Shown: in pieces, positions 7,261 to 15,800 of the stretch
Layout of the letters: each line of letters opens with the position of its first letter
Position numbering within the stretch: the stretch's first letter is position 1
Source of the DNA: a virus
Strand: one strand, 5' to 3'
IMG/VR virus record: IMGVR_UViG_3300023116_000160
Location: 1-34,152 of that record
DNA length: 34,152 nt
Notes under the pieces: generated by a model
Seen by the model: only the letters and a program-made list of their open reading frames with translations
Database searches by the model: none
What the model was told of the DNA's origin: nothing
Position numbers and translations under genes: made by a program

Positions 7261-10206
7261 ATGGAAAGTTTTATCTCTGAAGATCTTTCTACATTTAGAA
7301 GCATAACTAAGAGAGCGATACAAAATGCCTACCCCGAAGGTGAAATAAGGGTAAAGGGCACAACTAACTCCATAGAAGGTCCCTCTAAAAACACGTTAAC
7401 GAGTAGAACAGTTTCTGACTTCTTAAACAGTGATGCTCTGTATAGGAGTTTTAAGTTTTCCGGTCAGTTTAATTCGCAAAGTGTGGAAAGTTCTCTAAAT
7501 GGTCTTTTGATCGGTGGCGCAGAAACCGCAGTTTCAATTAGCATCAATAATGCCGATGAAAATGGTGAAAGCGATTTACTTGTTCTTGATCCTGACAGTT
7601 TGTCTTCTGATCCGAATTCTGCAATAGTTTTAAGAGGTGGTCCAGCTTTTTCTGAGATATTGGCTTCATCGGTTGTATCTAGAAATGGTTCGGATCAGTT
7701 TGTTAGAAATTCATTAAATAATGCTACAGCAAGAATGAATGGATACTTGCTATCTACTGAAAGCAGGGGGCTTTCCTCTACTTCTATTGATGGCAATGTT
7801 CACGATAGCACTTATAATTATGTGACTGGCGTTGAGCTTACTGGTGCTGTCGGCAGAGATGTGGCTATTGGTGCCGACATGTCTGCTGAAGAGCTGGGTT
7901 GGCATAAGGATAGATTGAGGCTTCTTAATGATTCTGGTATTGTTGAAGATTCAGGTAGTTTAGTTAATGGATTTACTTTTGATATACCAAATGATGTTGC
8001 TAATTTAAGGCAGACTTCGCAAAGTTATGGTGGAAATTTTACTACTTCTTTAGTCAATCAGGATATTATCCAGAGTAATGATTCAACCGTAGCCTATCTC
8101 GCGCCTGCACTGATAGAGCTTTTGTTATATTTATCTTCAGATGATTCTGACGTAACTATCAGATGTAATACGGGGGTTAGTAGTCAGATAGTTTCTTCTA
8201 ATGATGTTTATAATATTAACTCTTCTACTACCGGGATGTATGTTTTGGATCACGTTTTTGGTAGGGCTGTAGATATTACGCAAATATCTAGAAGAAATGG
8301 TCAAGACTCTGTTAATTTTTATAATAATGGAGATGGTGTTTCTGGTTCTTCCTTTAGAATTGGTTTTGAGCTTTTGATGGAAGAGCTTAATATTATAGGT
8401 ATGAGTCATCCGTATCTTCTTCCTGATTCTATATCTGTTCATCCGGATTTGGCTACAGAGTATGAAGTTAGTGATGATAGTTTTGAGCTTGGGGAATCTG
8501 CATTAAGAATCAGGTATCCTGGTTTAAGGAATGTGGATTTTCACAGTAATAGTTCTCAGCATAGGAATCATATACATTTAAGCTTTGGTGCGTATAGGTC
8601 TGGAATATATTCTGGACCAGGCGTTTTGGCTTTAGAGGCAGGTGGGCGAGAAAGTACTATCGATTTTTCTGACGGGCATGCTGATGCACTACCTCAGATA
8701 GAGGGGTCATATGTTTTGATTGGAGATTTATTTGAGGATCCTAGACTTAATGTTAGCTACAGAAATAGTCAAGGAACATCTCTTTCTGCGCAAGAAGTTT
8801 TTGATCTATTAAGGGGAACAGTTTGCTCGGACGAAGCCGCCGCAATTTTTACTGCAATAGCTGAAAGAGAAACTAATTTTAGACCCGCCGCTTTTAATCC
8901 TCAGGCAAGAATCTCTGGTTCTACTTCAGGTTCAACTCAGCAAAGAGTTATTACTCCAAATGATTTTGTTTTAAAGGGTGAAGAAGCAAAGCAGCAGCAA
9001 GATATAAGGGGCGTGACTTCGTTGTATATCAATAACAGTCCTACATCTTCTCAGGTTGCTCTTCCTGCTAGTGAGATTCCCGGCTGGGATTGTTCTGGAT
9101 TTATTTACTGGATAGCGTATCAGCTTGGAATATATTTTAAAAACGTTGGTGGTAGATGGCAGTTGACAACTAACTCTTCCGAAAATGCTGACTGGAGTTT
9201 GACTAATACTATTGCAGATATTATGCGAGATGCCGGCGAGCTTTTTACCTTAGGCGATGGTAGTGCAGATGTTCAGAGGGCTTTAGATACAAAAGGCGCT
9301 TTGCTAGTGTATCCTTGGACAGATAAGGATACACGTCTTCCGACTACTCCTGGGGCTAGTAATGGTACTGCTGGTCATGTAGGTATATCTATTGGTGATG
9401 GATCTCAAATAATAAATGCAGCTAATACTCAATCTGGACTTAAGCTGAGTCCAGCTAAGGCAAGTAATGCATATCAGTATCCAGATGGAACGTATAAGTG
9501 GACCCATGTTGGCTACTTTCCTGGTATTAACTATAGCGAAAATGTGAACCTAGTTGATGCGGGGTCGGTAACTGGTGATTGGTCAGTTACCCTTTGGCAG
9601 ATAAATATGCTTGCGCATGGCAGTAAAGATTTTTCTTTCTTTTTTCCAAATAGTGGTACGAGATCTGGATGGAAGTTGGCTTACAAAGATTGGAGTCAAG
9701 AGGGTGTAACAACTTTTGATAATTTTAAAATTTCAGCAGGTGTTGCAGGAAATAATTATAGGAGTAGAACTCCTGGTTATTCTGATACAGAAATGTATAG
9801 ATATCTTTCGGATGAGGTTCTTACTCCAATTAATCAACCTTTTATGTTGTATAAGGTGATTACTGATGTAACTCCTGATGGTGTTTTGACTGAGGATCAG
9901 AAGCTTGGTTTAAACGCCGAGTCAGCATATTACTTTTTTCCTTGGGGTGATTATGGTGGTGGTCCAGATTATGGTTGGATTTCTAATGTTGATTTTCAAA
10001 CTGCAATAGAAGTTTATGAAAGTTCAACTGGAAAGAGCAAAACCGTTTTAAGGGATTGGGTTTTAAGAATGTTTGAGACTTCCGGGTCTAGTTCTAAATC
10101 CGCTCAATATGCGGAGAATTGGGTAAATGGTTGGTACTATGAGGTTAGATGGTCTAATGGATGGCAGCCCTCAGATCCAGTTAGAAGAACTATAATTAAC
10201 TACTAG
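7261..10206 (+). CDS. Tail-associated cell-wall hydrolase: M15-like peptidase plus lysozyme-like fold containing an NlpC/P60 domain
   Basis: A 981-residue protein, probably a baseplate lysin that cuts peptidoglycan during DNA entry. Residues 1-280 are unrecognised. Residues about 290-445 carry the zinc-site pattern of M15-like D-Ala-D-Ala peptidases: H331 in DHVFGRAVDI with D338, and H437-I-H439 in HRNHIHLSFG. At 525-545 the sequence AIFTAIAERETNFRP matches the start of lysozyme/SLT folds, with E537 as likely catalytic acid. The matching second half, GDWSVTLWQINM, appears only at residues 772-783. Between them (about 560-745) sits an NlpC/P60 domain: C611 in WDCSGFIYW, H706 in GHVGISIGDG and N719 in IINA. 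This looks like one fold inserted in another. ATG 7261 follows the hub stop directly, with AGAAGG at 7245-7250 as ribosome binding site. There is no signal peptide, as expected for a virion protein. Activity of all three domains is inferred from motifs. Confidence 0.8.
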   Translation: MESFISEDLSTFRSITKRAIQNAYPEGEIRVKGTTNSIEGPSKNTLTSRTVSDFLNSDALYRSFKFSGQFNSQSVESSLNGLLIGGAETAVSISINNADENGESDLLVLDPDSLSSDPNSAIVLRGGPAFSEILASSVVSRNGSDQFVRNSLNNATARMNGYLLSTESRGLSSTSIDGNVHDSTYNYVTGVELTGAVGRDVAIGADMSAEELGWHKDRLRLLNDSGIVEDSGSLVNGFTFDIPNDVANLRQTSQSYGGNFTTSLVNQDIIQSNDSTVAYLAPALIELLLYLSSDDSDVTIRCNTGVSSQIVSSNDVYNINSSTTGMYVLDHVFGRAVDITQISRRNGQDSVNFYNNGDGVSGSSFRIGFELLMEELNIIGMSHPYLLPDSISVHPDLATEYEVSDDSFELGESALRIRYPGLRNVDFHSNSSQHRNHIHLSFGAYRSGIYSGPGVLALEAGGRESTIDFSDGHADALPQIEGSYVLIGDLFEDPRLNVSYRNSQGTSLSAQEVFDLLRGTVCSDEAAAIFTAIAERETNFRPAAFNPQARISGSTSGSTQQRVITPNDFVLKGEEAKQQQDIRGVTSLYINNSPTSSQVALPASEIPGWDCSGFIYWIAYQLGIYFKNVGGRWQLTTNSSENADWSLTNTIADIMRDAGELFTLGDGSADVQRALDTKGALLVYPWTDKDTRLPTTPGASNGTAGHVGISIGDGSQIINAANTQSGLKLSPAKASNAYQYPDGTYKWTHVGYFPGINYSENVNLVDAGSVTGDWSVTLWQINMLAHGSKDFSFFFPNSGTRSGWKLAYKDWSQEGVTTFDNFKISAGVAGNNYRSRTPGYSDTEMYRYLSDEVLTPINQPFMLYKVITDVTPDGVLTEDQKLGLNAESAYYFFPWGDYGGGPDYGWISNVDFQTAIEVYESSTGKSKTVLRDWVLRMFETSGSSSKSAQYAENWVNGWYYEVRWSNGWQPSDPVRRTIINY

Positions 10207-10218
10207 TAGAGGTTTATC

Positions 10219-10587
10219 GTGCCGACTAATTATCCTAAGTTTGATAAAAAGATACAGGATCAGATAGATGTATCTCGTATGCAGAATTCTAGGACTAGAC
10301 CTGGAATAATTGTTGGATACAATAAGCAGAATAATACTGCACATGTTATTTTAGATGAACAGTATTCTGAGCAGATGGGTTCAGCCTTAAAGAATGTACC
10401 GTGTCCTATAAATAGAGGACTTCAGACTGTTGCTCCAGTTATGGGCACTAGATGTTTGGTAGGTTTTAGGGACAATAATGAATTAAGTCCATATATCCTC
10501 AACTATTTTGAAGACAACAGTGCTAATATAAATTTTAATAGAAACTATGCAGTGAGAACCGGTGTTCCTAGGTTTATGGTGAGATAA
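10219..10587 (+). CDS. Baseplate spike-type OB-fold protein
   Basis: A 122-residue protein starting at GTG 10219, with AGAGGT at 10208-10213 as ribosome binding site. After a polar N-terminus (residues 1-25), RPGIIVGYNKQNNTAHVIL opens a short beta barrel, continuing through CPINRGLQTVAPVMGTRCLVGF and SPYILNYFE. This pattern (a 'G.V..y....n...V.l' strand, then 'pG..vlvgF.d') is that of the OB-fold domains of Gp138/gp45/gpV-type baseplate hub and spike proteins. The length is that of the OB domain with almost nothing after it, so the needle tip would have to be supplied by another protein, perhaps the next gene. Its place between the wall hydrolase and gp25-like genes supports a puncturing-device role. 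The family is recognised by pattern only. Confidence 0.6.
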   Translation: MPTNYPKFDKKIQDQIDVSRMQNSRTRPGIIVGYNKQNNTAHVILDEQYSEQMGSALKNVPCPINRGLQTVAPVMGTRCLVGFRDNNELSPYILNYFEDNSANINFNRNYAVRTGVPRFMVR

Positions 10588-11241
10588 ATGTCAGAGATTA
10601 ATTTCGATTCTTTAAGAAAGATGTATGATCAAAAAACTCATTATCCTGTATCAGAGGAAGTAAAAAGAAGAAATGAGTTTTCTGATAGAGAAGTTGGGTT
10701 AACGCATCCTGATTTGTCTAGTTTTTTAAGACTTAATGATCAAGGCGATATAGAGATTTTTGCTGCCCCAGGTGTTGGCATAGTTATTTCTTCTAAGTCT
10801 AAGAGTATATCTTTTTTTGGAGACTCGGTTAGATTTTTCTGTCAAGAAGATGGTTTGAGGTGGAATAATTATAAGTTTAATTACGCTGCATCTAGTTATA
10901 TTGAGCCCACTTTGGTTAAGATAAATCGTAAAAGCATTCACTCAGCACAAAATGGAATATCGCATTATATGGATATGATTAGTGTTTTAGAAGAGGAAGA
11001 GCAGCAAAAAACCATTACTATAGATAAGAGTTACGGATACGGTAACGCTCAGGTGCTTCCAGAACAAAATCTGACTTCAAATGTAGATTATTCAAATCTT
11101 TCAGTTGAACAAATAGGTTTGCTGGAAGCTTATTCTACAGATTATTCTCCTGAGCATATTAATCTAATTGTAAAGTTTATTGAGCAAGGTCTTGATTTTA
11201 ATCAGGCACATGAAAGAGCATTAAGGGAAACAAATGAGTGA
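10588..11241 (+). CDS. Unknown protein of the baseplate core cluster
   Basis: 217 residues; ATG 10588 directly follows the previous stop and the 3' end overlaps the gp25-like gene by 8 bases, so translation is probably coupled on both sides. I do not recognise a family. Residues 1-45 are charged and likely helical. Residues 45-105 are beta-rich with short alternating strands (GDIEIFAAPGVGIVIS, SISFFGDSVRFF, GLRWNNYKFNY), which could be a small beta-prism or needle-like domain. Residues 125-150 are acidic. Residues 175-215 form a helical tail (SPEHINLIVKFIEQGLDF, then AHERALRE) reminiscent of a three-helix UBA-like fold. Between an OB-fold spike protein and a wedge protein, a role as spike extension or hub-wedge adapter is possible but unproven. 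Confidence 0.5.
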   Translation: MSEINFDSLRKMYDQKTHYPVSEEVKRRNEFSDREVGLTHPDLSSFLRLNDQGDIEIFAAPGVGIVISSKSKSISFFGDSVRFFCQEDGLRWNNYKFNYAASSYIEPTLVKINRKSIHSAQNGISHYMDMISVLEEEEQQKTITIDKSYGYGNAQVLPEQNLTSNVDYSNLSVEQIGLLEAYSTDYSPEHINLIVKFIEQGLDFNQAHERALRETNE

Positions 11242-11614
11242 TTTCTATTTCACGCTTAGTGGAGATATTGCGCTAAATGGTTCTAAGGATATTGCTCTTA
11301 CGAACTCAGCTATGCAGTCGGATATACAGCAAGTATATATTAGGTTAATGACTGAACCTGGTGATTTCTATATATATCCTCTTTTAGGAACTGATCTTTC
11401 TGTTCTTTACGGTATGCCACAGCGGTCTTCTACGGGTGAGCTTGGTAAGAAGATAATTAGAGCAGCTCTTCAAAGAGAGGGATTGTTTAGGGAAAGAATG
11501 ATTAAGATTGATGCTGTTCCTACAGGTCCAGATACTATCAGGTTTGATATTCATATCATGTCTGATCTTGATCAGCCAGTTACCTTATCTATTAATCAGG
11601 AATTAGGAGCATAA
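11234..11614 (+). CDS. GPW/gp25-like baseplate wedge protein
   Basis: 126 residues. T4 gp25 and its relatives sit in the inner baseplate wedge and trigger sheath polymerisation. The family layout is visible: an N-terminal strand pair (FYFTLSGDIALNGSKDIALT), a helix with SDIQQVYIRLMTEPGDFYIYP containing the conserved helix-turn 'L.T.pGd....P..G', then LLGTDLSVLYG, a second helix (GKKIIRAALQREG) and final strands (IRFDIHI). The length is normal for the family. ATG 11234 lies inside the end of the upstream gene, and the next gene begins at 11615, immediately after this stop. This gene is the main evidence that the phage has a contractile tail. Confidence 0.85.
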   Translation: MSDFYFTLSGDIALNGSKDIALTNSAMQSDIQQVYIRLMTEPGDFYIYPLLGTDLSVLYGMPQRSSTGELGKKIIRAALQREGLFRERMIKIDAVPTGPDTIRFDIHIMSDLDQPVTLSINQELGA

Positions 11615-12784
11615 ATGACTGTTTATGGTGTTAAAAATAAATCTGAGATACTTGTCTCTATTCTTGACGGACTTCAAAAGAATGCTGGCATCACAGCTGT
11701 TCATCCAGGTTCTGTAGCTAGAGCTTTTGCAGAGGCAGTTAGCGATGAGGTTTCTGACTTGTACGAAGCTTTTAGGTTTACTGTAGATCAATCCGATCTT
11801 TCTACTGCTTCAGGAAGAAATTTAGATCTAATAGGAGATCTGTACGGTGTACAAAGAAAGAGTGTTAGCAATCAGGTATCTATAGAAAGAAGATCTTTTA
11901 ATATTGAGTTTTATCTTTCTAAGCCACATAGTACATCTGTGGTAATTCCAGCTAACACACTTATCTACAATGATGTGAGCAACTTCGCCTCGAAGCAGTA
12001 TAGCTATACGGTTCAGGAGGCAGTGACTATTCCCGCTGGTGCTACAAGAGCTTACGGTAGAATAGAGCCTAATTTTAATAACAATACGTATGTGGCACCT
12101 AAGGGTACTTTAACAAAACATAATTTTGTATCTCCACCTTCTGTCATCGTTTTCTGCACAAATCCAAAAGAAGTTTACGCCAACATTTCTGCAGAGTCAG
12201 ATGCAAACTATAGAAGAAGGATAATGGCTTCTATGAAGACTAGGGTTTCAGGTACGGCAGAGTCAATACGCTTTGCTGCGCTATCTGTTTCTGGTGTGAA
12301 AGATGTAAGGATACGTGAAGCCTCTTATGGTATAGGGTCCTGTGATGTTATAGTGGTTCCTGAGGTTGGTTCTTCTTTTAAGAGAATGCCAGAAGCAGTC
12401 TTGGCTGCCATTAATTCCGTTAAACCTGTTGGAGTAAGATTTAATGTTTCTGTAGCAGAAAAGGTCGCTGTCGGACTTAATTTAACAATAACTATTCCTT
12501 CGGGTAATAGCGGTAGTGTTGTTCAGGGAGTAAGGAATCAGTGTGCGCTGTTTATCAAGAGGTATCTGAATTCTTTGACGATTGGTGATTCTGTTTTTCT
12601 AAGTGAAATAGAAAGACAGGCTAAACTTTCTTCAGATATAATTAGAAGTGTGACTATTAATTCTATGACTGCAGATGGAAGAGAGGTTCCGCTTAAAGAT
12701 TTTTCCCCTTCCGGTGTAAGAGAGTATCTTGCAGCTGGAAATGTTAATGTTTTCTCTGTTATAATAGGTAACAGTAATTACTGA
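11615..12784 (+). CDS. Baseplate J-like (Mu gp47 family) wedge protein
   Basis: 389 residues, typical for baseplate J/gp47 proteins, which build the wedge around the hub with gp25. The N-terminal family pattern is clear: PGSVARAFAEAVSDEVSDLYE (residues about 30-50), then SGRNLDLIGDLYGVQR (about 66-82), where the conserved 'A.G..Ld.ig...gv.R' motif lies. The middle has the strand-rich insertion expected (TSVVIPANTLIYND, VTIPAGATRAYGRI). ESDANYRRRIMASM followed by GTAESIRFAALSVSGVKDVRI is the conserved 'E.d..yR.ri.......Gt...i...a..v.GV..v.v' segment. The C-terminus has PVGVRFNV and strand-helix pairs. The start overlaps nothing; AGGAG lies just upstream and the previous stop is at 11614. The gp25-J order is the canonical wedge pair. 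Confidence 0.88.
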   Translation: MTVYGVKNKSEILVSILDGLQKNAGITAVHPGSVARAFAEAVSDEVSDLYEAFRFTVDQSDLSTASGRNLDLIGDLYGVQRKSVSNQVSIERRSFNIEFYLSKPHSTSVVIPANTLIYNDVSNFASKQYSYTVQEAVTIPAGATRAYGRIEPNFNNNTYVAPKGTLTKHNFVSPPSVIVFCTNPKEVYANISAESDANYRRRIMASMKTRVSGTAESIRFAALSVSGVKDVRIREASYGIGSCDVIVVPEVGSSFKRMPEAVLAAINSVKPVGVRFNVSVAEKVAVGLNLTITIPSGNSGSVVQGVRNQCALFIKRYLNSLTIGDSVFLSEIERQAKLSSDIIRSVTINSMTADGREVPLKDFSPSGVREYLAAGNVNVFSVIIGNSNY

Positions 12785-12806
12785 TATTTTGCGCAAAGGC
12801 TAGTAT

Positions 12807-15800
12807 ATGAAACAGTATTTGTATACTTTAAAAAGTGGCGACTTTACTAAGGTTGATAATGTTTGGCGCTCTTCTTCTATCAACTTATATAATAATGATC
12901 AGTATAAGAATTTTTCTTACAGCAGGTTTTCAACTGGTCTGGATTTGATTGGTACCAGGATATTTTCCGGTACCGAGATAGCCTCCCCTAACACAAATGG
13001 GGATCATGCCACACCTGTCGATAGTAACGCTGTGTATGTTACTGATTTGGGTGAAGTTATATACGATTCTGCTACGCCAGATCTTTTAAGGTTTGTAGAT
13101 ACTTTTTCTGAAGTAGATATCTTATCTTATAAATATAAATTCACTAATCTTCAAGGTATTACCGATCCTAGTTTTAATATTAGTATTTATGAATCTGATT
13201 CTGCGGATGGACCATGGCTAAGGAATATAGCGTCCGGTCAAATAGGTACGCTTTTTATTACTGATGTAAAGCCATATATTCAGGTAGAGTTAAGTATAGA
13301 TTCTGATGAGGCGGATTTAAATTCTGTCGGTTTAGTTTTCTATTTAGAGATAGGTATACATGATCCAGTTTCACCCGTTGCAACTAGGTCTGTAAAAAAT
13401 GTTTTAAAGAGATTTCCTAGTTGGACATCTTTATACTCAGATTCAGAAAATTCTGCTACACCTCAATTAGATATTCCAGATTCTGAGGGCGGCAAGTTTC
13501 TAACTGCGCTAGTGCAAGATAGCTTTGAGCTTTTTCAAAAGAATGTTGATCTACATCAAATAAATTCATTTATAAATAGTGCCGACGAAGATATGTTGGC
13601 TTGGATGTATGTAAGCTACAATGTTCCACCCAATATTAGTAGCGTAAAAGGCGATGCTGTATCGCTAGCTTCTGTTTCTAGTTTTAATGATTTCCTTTCT
13701 TTAAGAAAAGAAGACTACGCATACTATTATGACCCTCTTGGCAAGAAGCTGTATTCAATTAGATCTTTTGATAATTTAACTGTTAACGGAATTTCTTTTG
13801 ATCAAGAGGCTATAAATATATTCAATGATTTTGATGAGTTTGGCGCAAGGATGGGCTTGCCCAGATTGTATCTAGAGTCTAATGCTCTTTTTAAGAAAAG
13901 GATTCTTGATGCGGCAGCTAATCCTGGTGGATCTAATTTAGAAGGTTTAAAATTAATTCTTAGAAGAGAATTAGATATATGGAGAGCTTATGGCGCAACT
14001 CCTGACTCCAACTATTTAGGGGCAACTCCTGAAATATTAGAAATATCTGACATAGAAACCTCTACCCCTTACGTATCTTACTCGGGTAAACCTGAGTCTG
14101 CGTTTAAAGATTTTGTAACTTCTCTTAATGAAAGATACCCATCTAACTATGGTTATGTCAAGTGGGATGACGGCGTATGGGATTATGGTGGCATTCTTGG
14201 CGAAGGAGTTTCTAGAGTTCCTGCAGTTTATGACGAGGATGCCTCGCCGCTGGGTGTTAATTATCAGCCTGGTGTTGGTGATTTCGATGACGCTAAGCTG
14301 TATATAGATATTGATGATAACTCTAATGCTACGGTTTCTTTTGATGGTTATGTTGAGATAACTGGTCTTAAAGAAGTTGACTATAGTGACGCTTATATGC
14401 CGATAGTCGTTGATTATTCTTGGTATGCATCTTACTTAATCAATATTGCTGATGTTAATGCTCAAAGAGATGCTGTTGAATCTTTTGCCTCTAATCAGAT
14501 TGATTTAACCAGCGATGACATCGATGCCTTGGACCAGTTTGGTTATAAAACCGCTATGTCTAGAGATGGAAATACTCTAGTCGTTTCTTCTTATAAGGCT
14601 AATATAGAACTTCCTGGCTTCTTTGGTACGATTGATACTGAAGGGGTTGGTGCAGTATATGTCTTCAACAGGTCTGGGTCTTCTTGGACTCAGGTGGCTA
14701 AACTTGACCAGACCGAAGTAAGCGGTGGTAATGGTGCGGCAGAGGACGATCTTTTTGGGTATTCAATAGCCATTTCTGGAGACGGTTTAACTATTGTTGT
14801 CGGATCCCCTAATAACAGCTCTTCTGCTCTGCTGGGTGGCAGTGGTCCTCTTAATGGCGGCGCAGCGTTTGTGTATAGATATACTGGTGGTGTTTGGACT
14901 TATGAAGATTATCTTGTTCCAGATATCCCACAAGCTAATTGTTTATTTGGTTTTAGTGTAGATGTTTCTTATGATGGCAATGTTGTGGTTGTGGGTTCTC
15001 CAAGTTGGGAATATAATTCTATAGTTGGTGGAGCATTTCATAGCTTTTTTTATGGTGGTTCATCTTGGTCTTACGAGGCTGCTAAAATTCCTACTGGAAC
15101 ATTAGATGGTGACGATGTTGGTTGGAGTATTTCTTTGGCTGATGATGTTTCTAAAGTTTTTATTAGTGCACCTAATTTTAATTATGGATCAGGATTAGAT
15201 ACAGGCGCCGTATACATATATGATATGGATTTTACATATTATCCTTCTCTAGGTGTAAAGTGGATTAACGAAGAGCAATTAGTTTCAGATTTAATAAGTG
15301 ACAGAGATTATTTTGGTATATCTATAGATTCATCTCACGATGGAAAATATCTTGTTGTCGGCGCTAACGAAGATAATCTAGCAACTCCTGGAACAGGATA
15401 TATCTCAGTATTTGCTTATTCTTCTGAAGACGGTAGCACTTTTGCCTGGCAAGAGATGCTGAAGTATTCATCAGATGACTCTTCATTAAGTGATGGATTT
15501 GGCAGCTATGTTTCCATCTCTAATGATAAGAGAGTTATCTCAGTTGGGACAAGTTTAAATGATGGTGATGTCTACATTTATTCTTACGATAAAAATGAAA
15601 CCGTAAAAGAAATAGGTAGACTATCTCCAGTTTCTAGTGAAACAACAACGAGTTTCGGTAATAGTTTCTCATTCTCTAACTACGCTGATAGCTTTGTGGT
15701 TGGTAGTCCGGGAGATGATGAGTACGCTTCACCTAATGGTGGATCTGTTGATATTTACGATTCTATCTTGCAGACTACTGGAATTGGTGCAGCTTTTGTT

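Noticed and set aside
8137-8442. 101-codon minus-strand ORF
   Set aside because: It lies wholly inside the wall-hydrolase gene, opposite the M15-like region that carries recognisable motifs; no ribosome binding site and a composition expected for the antisense of AT-rich coding DNA.
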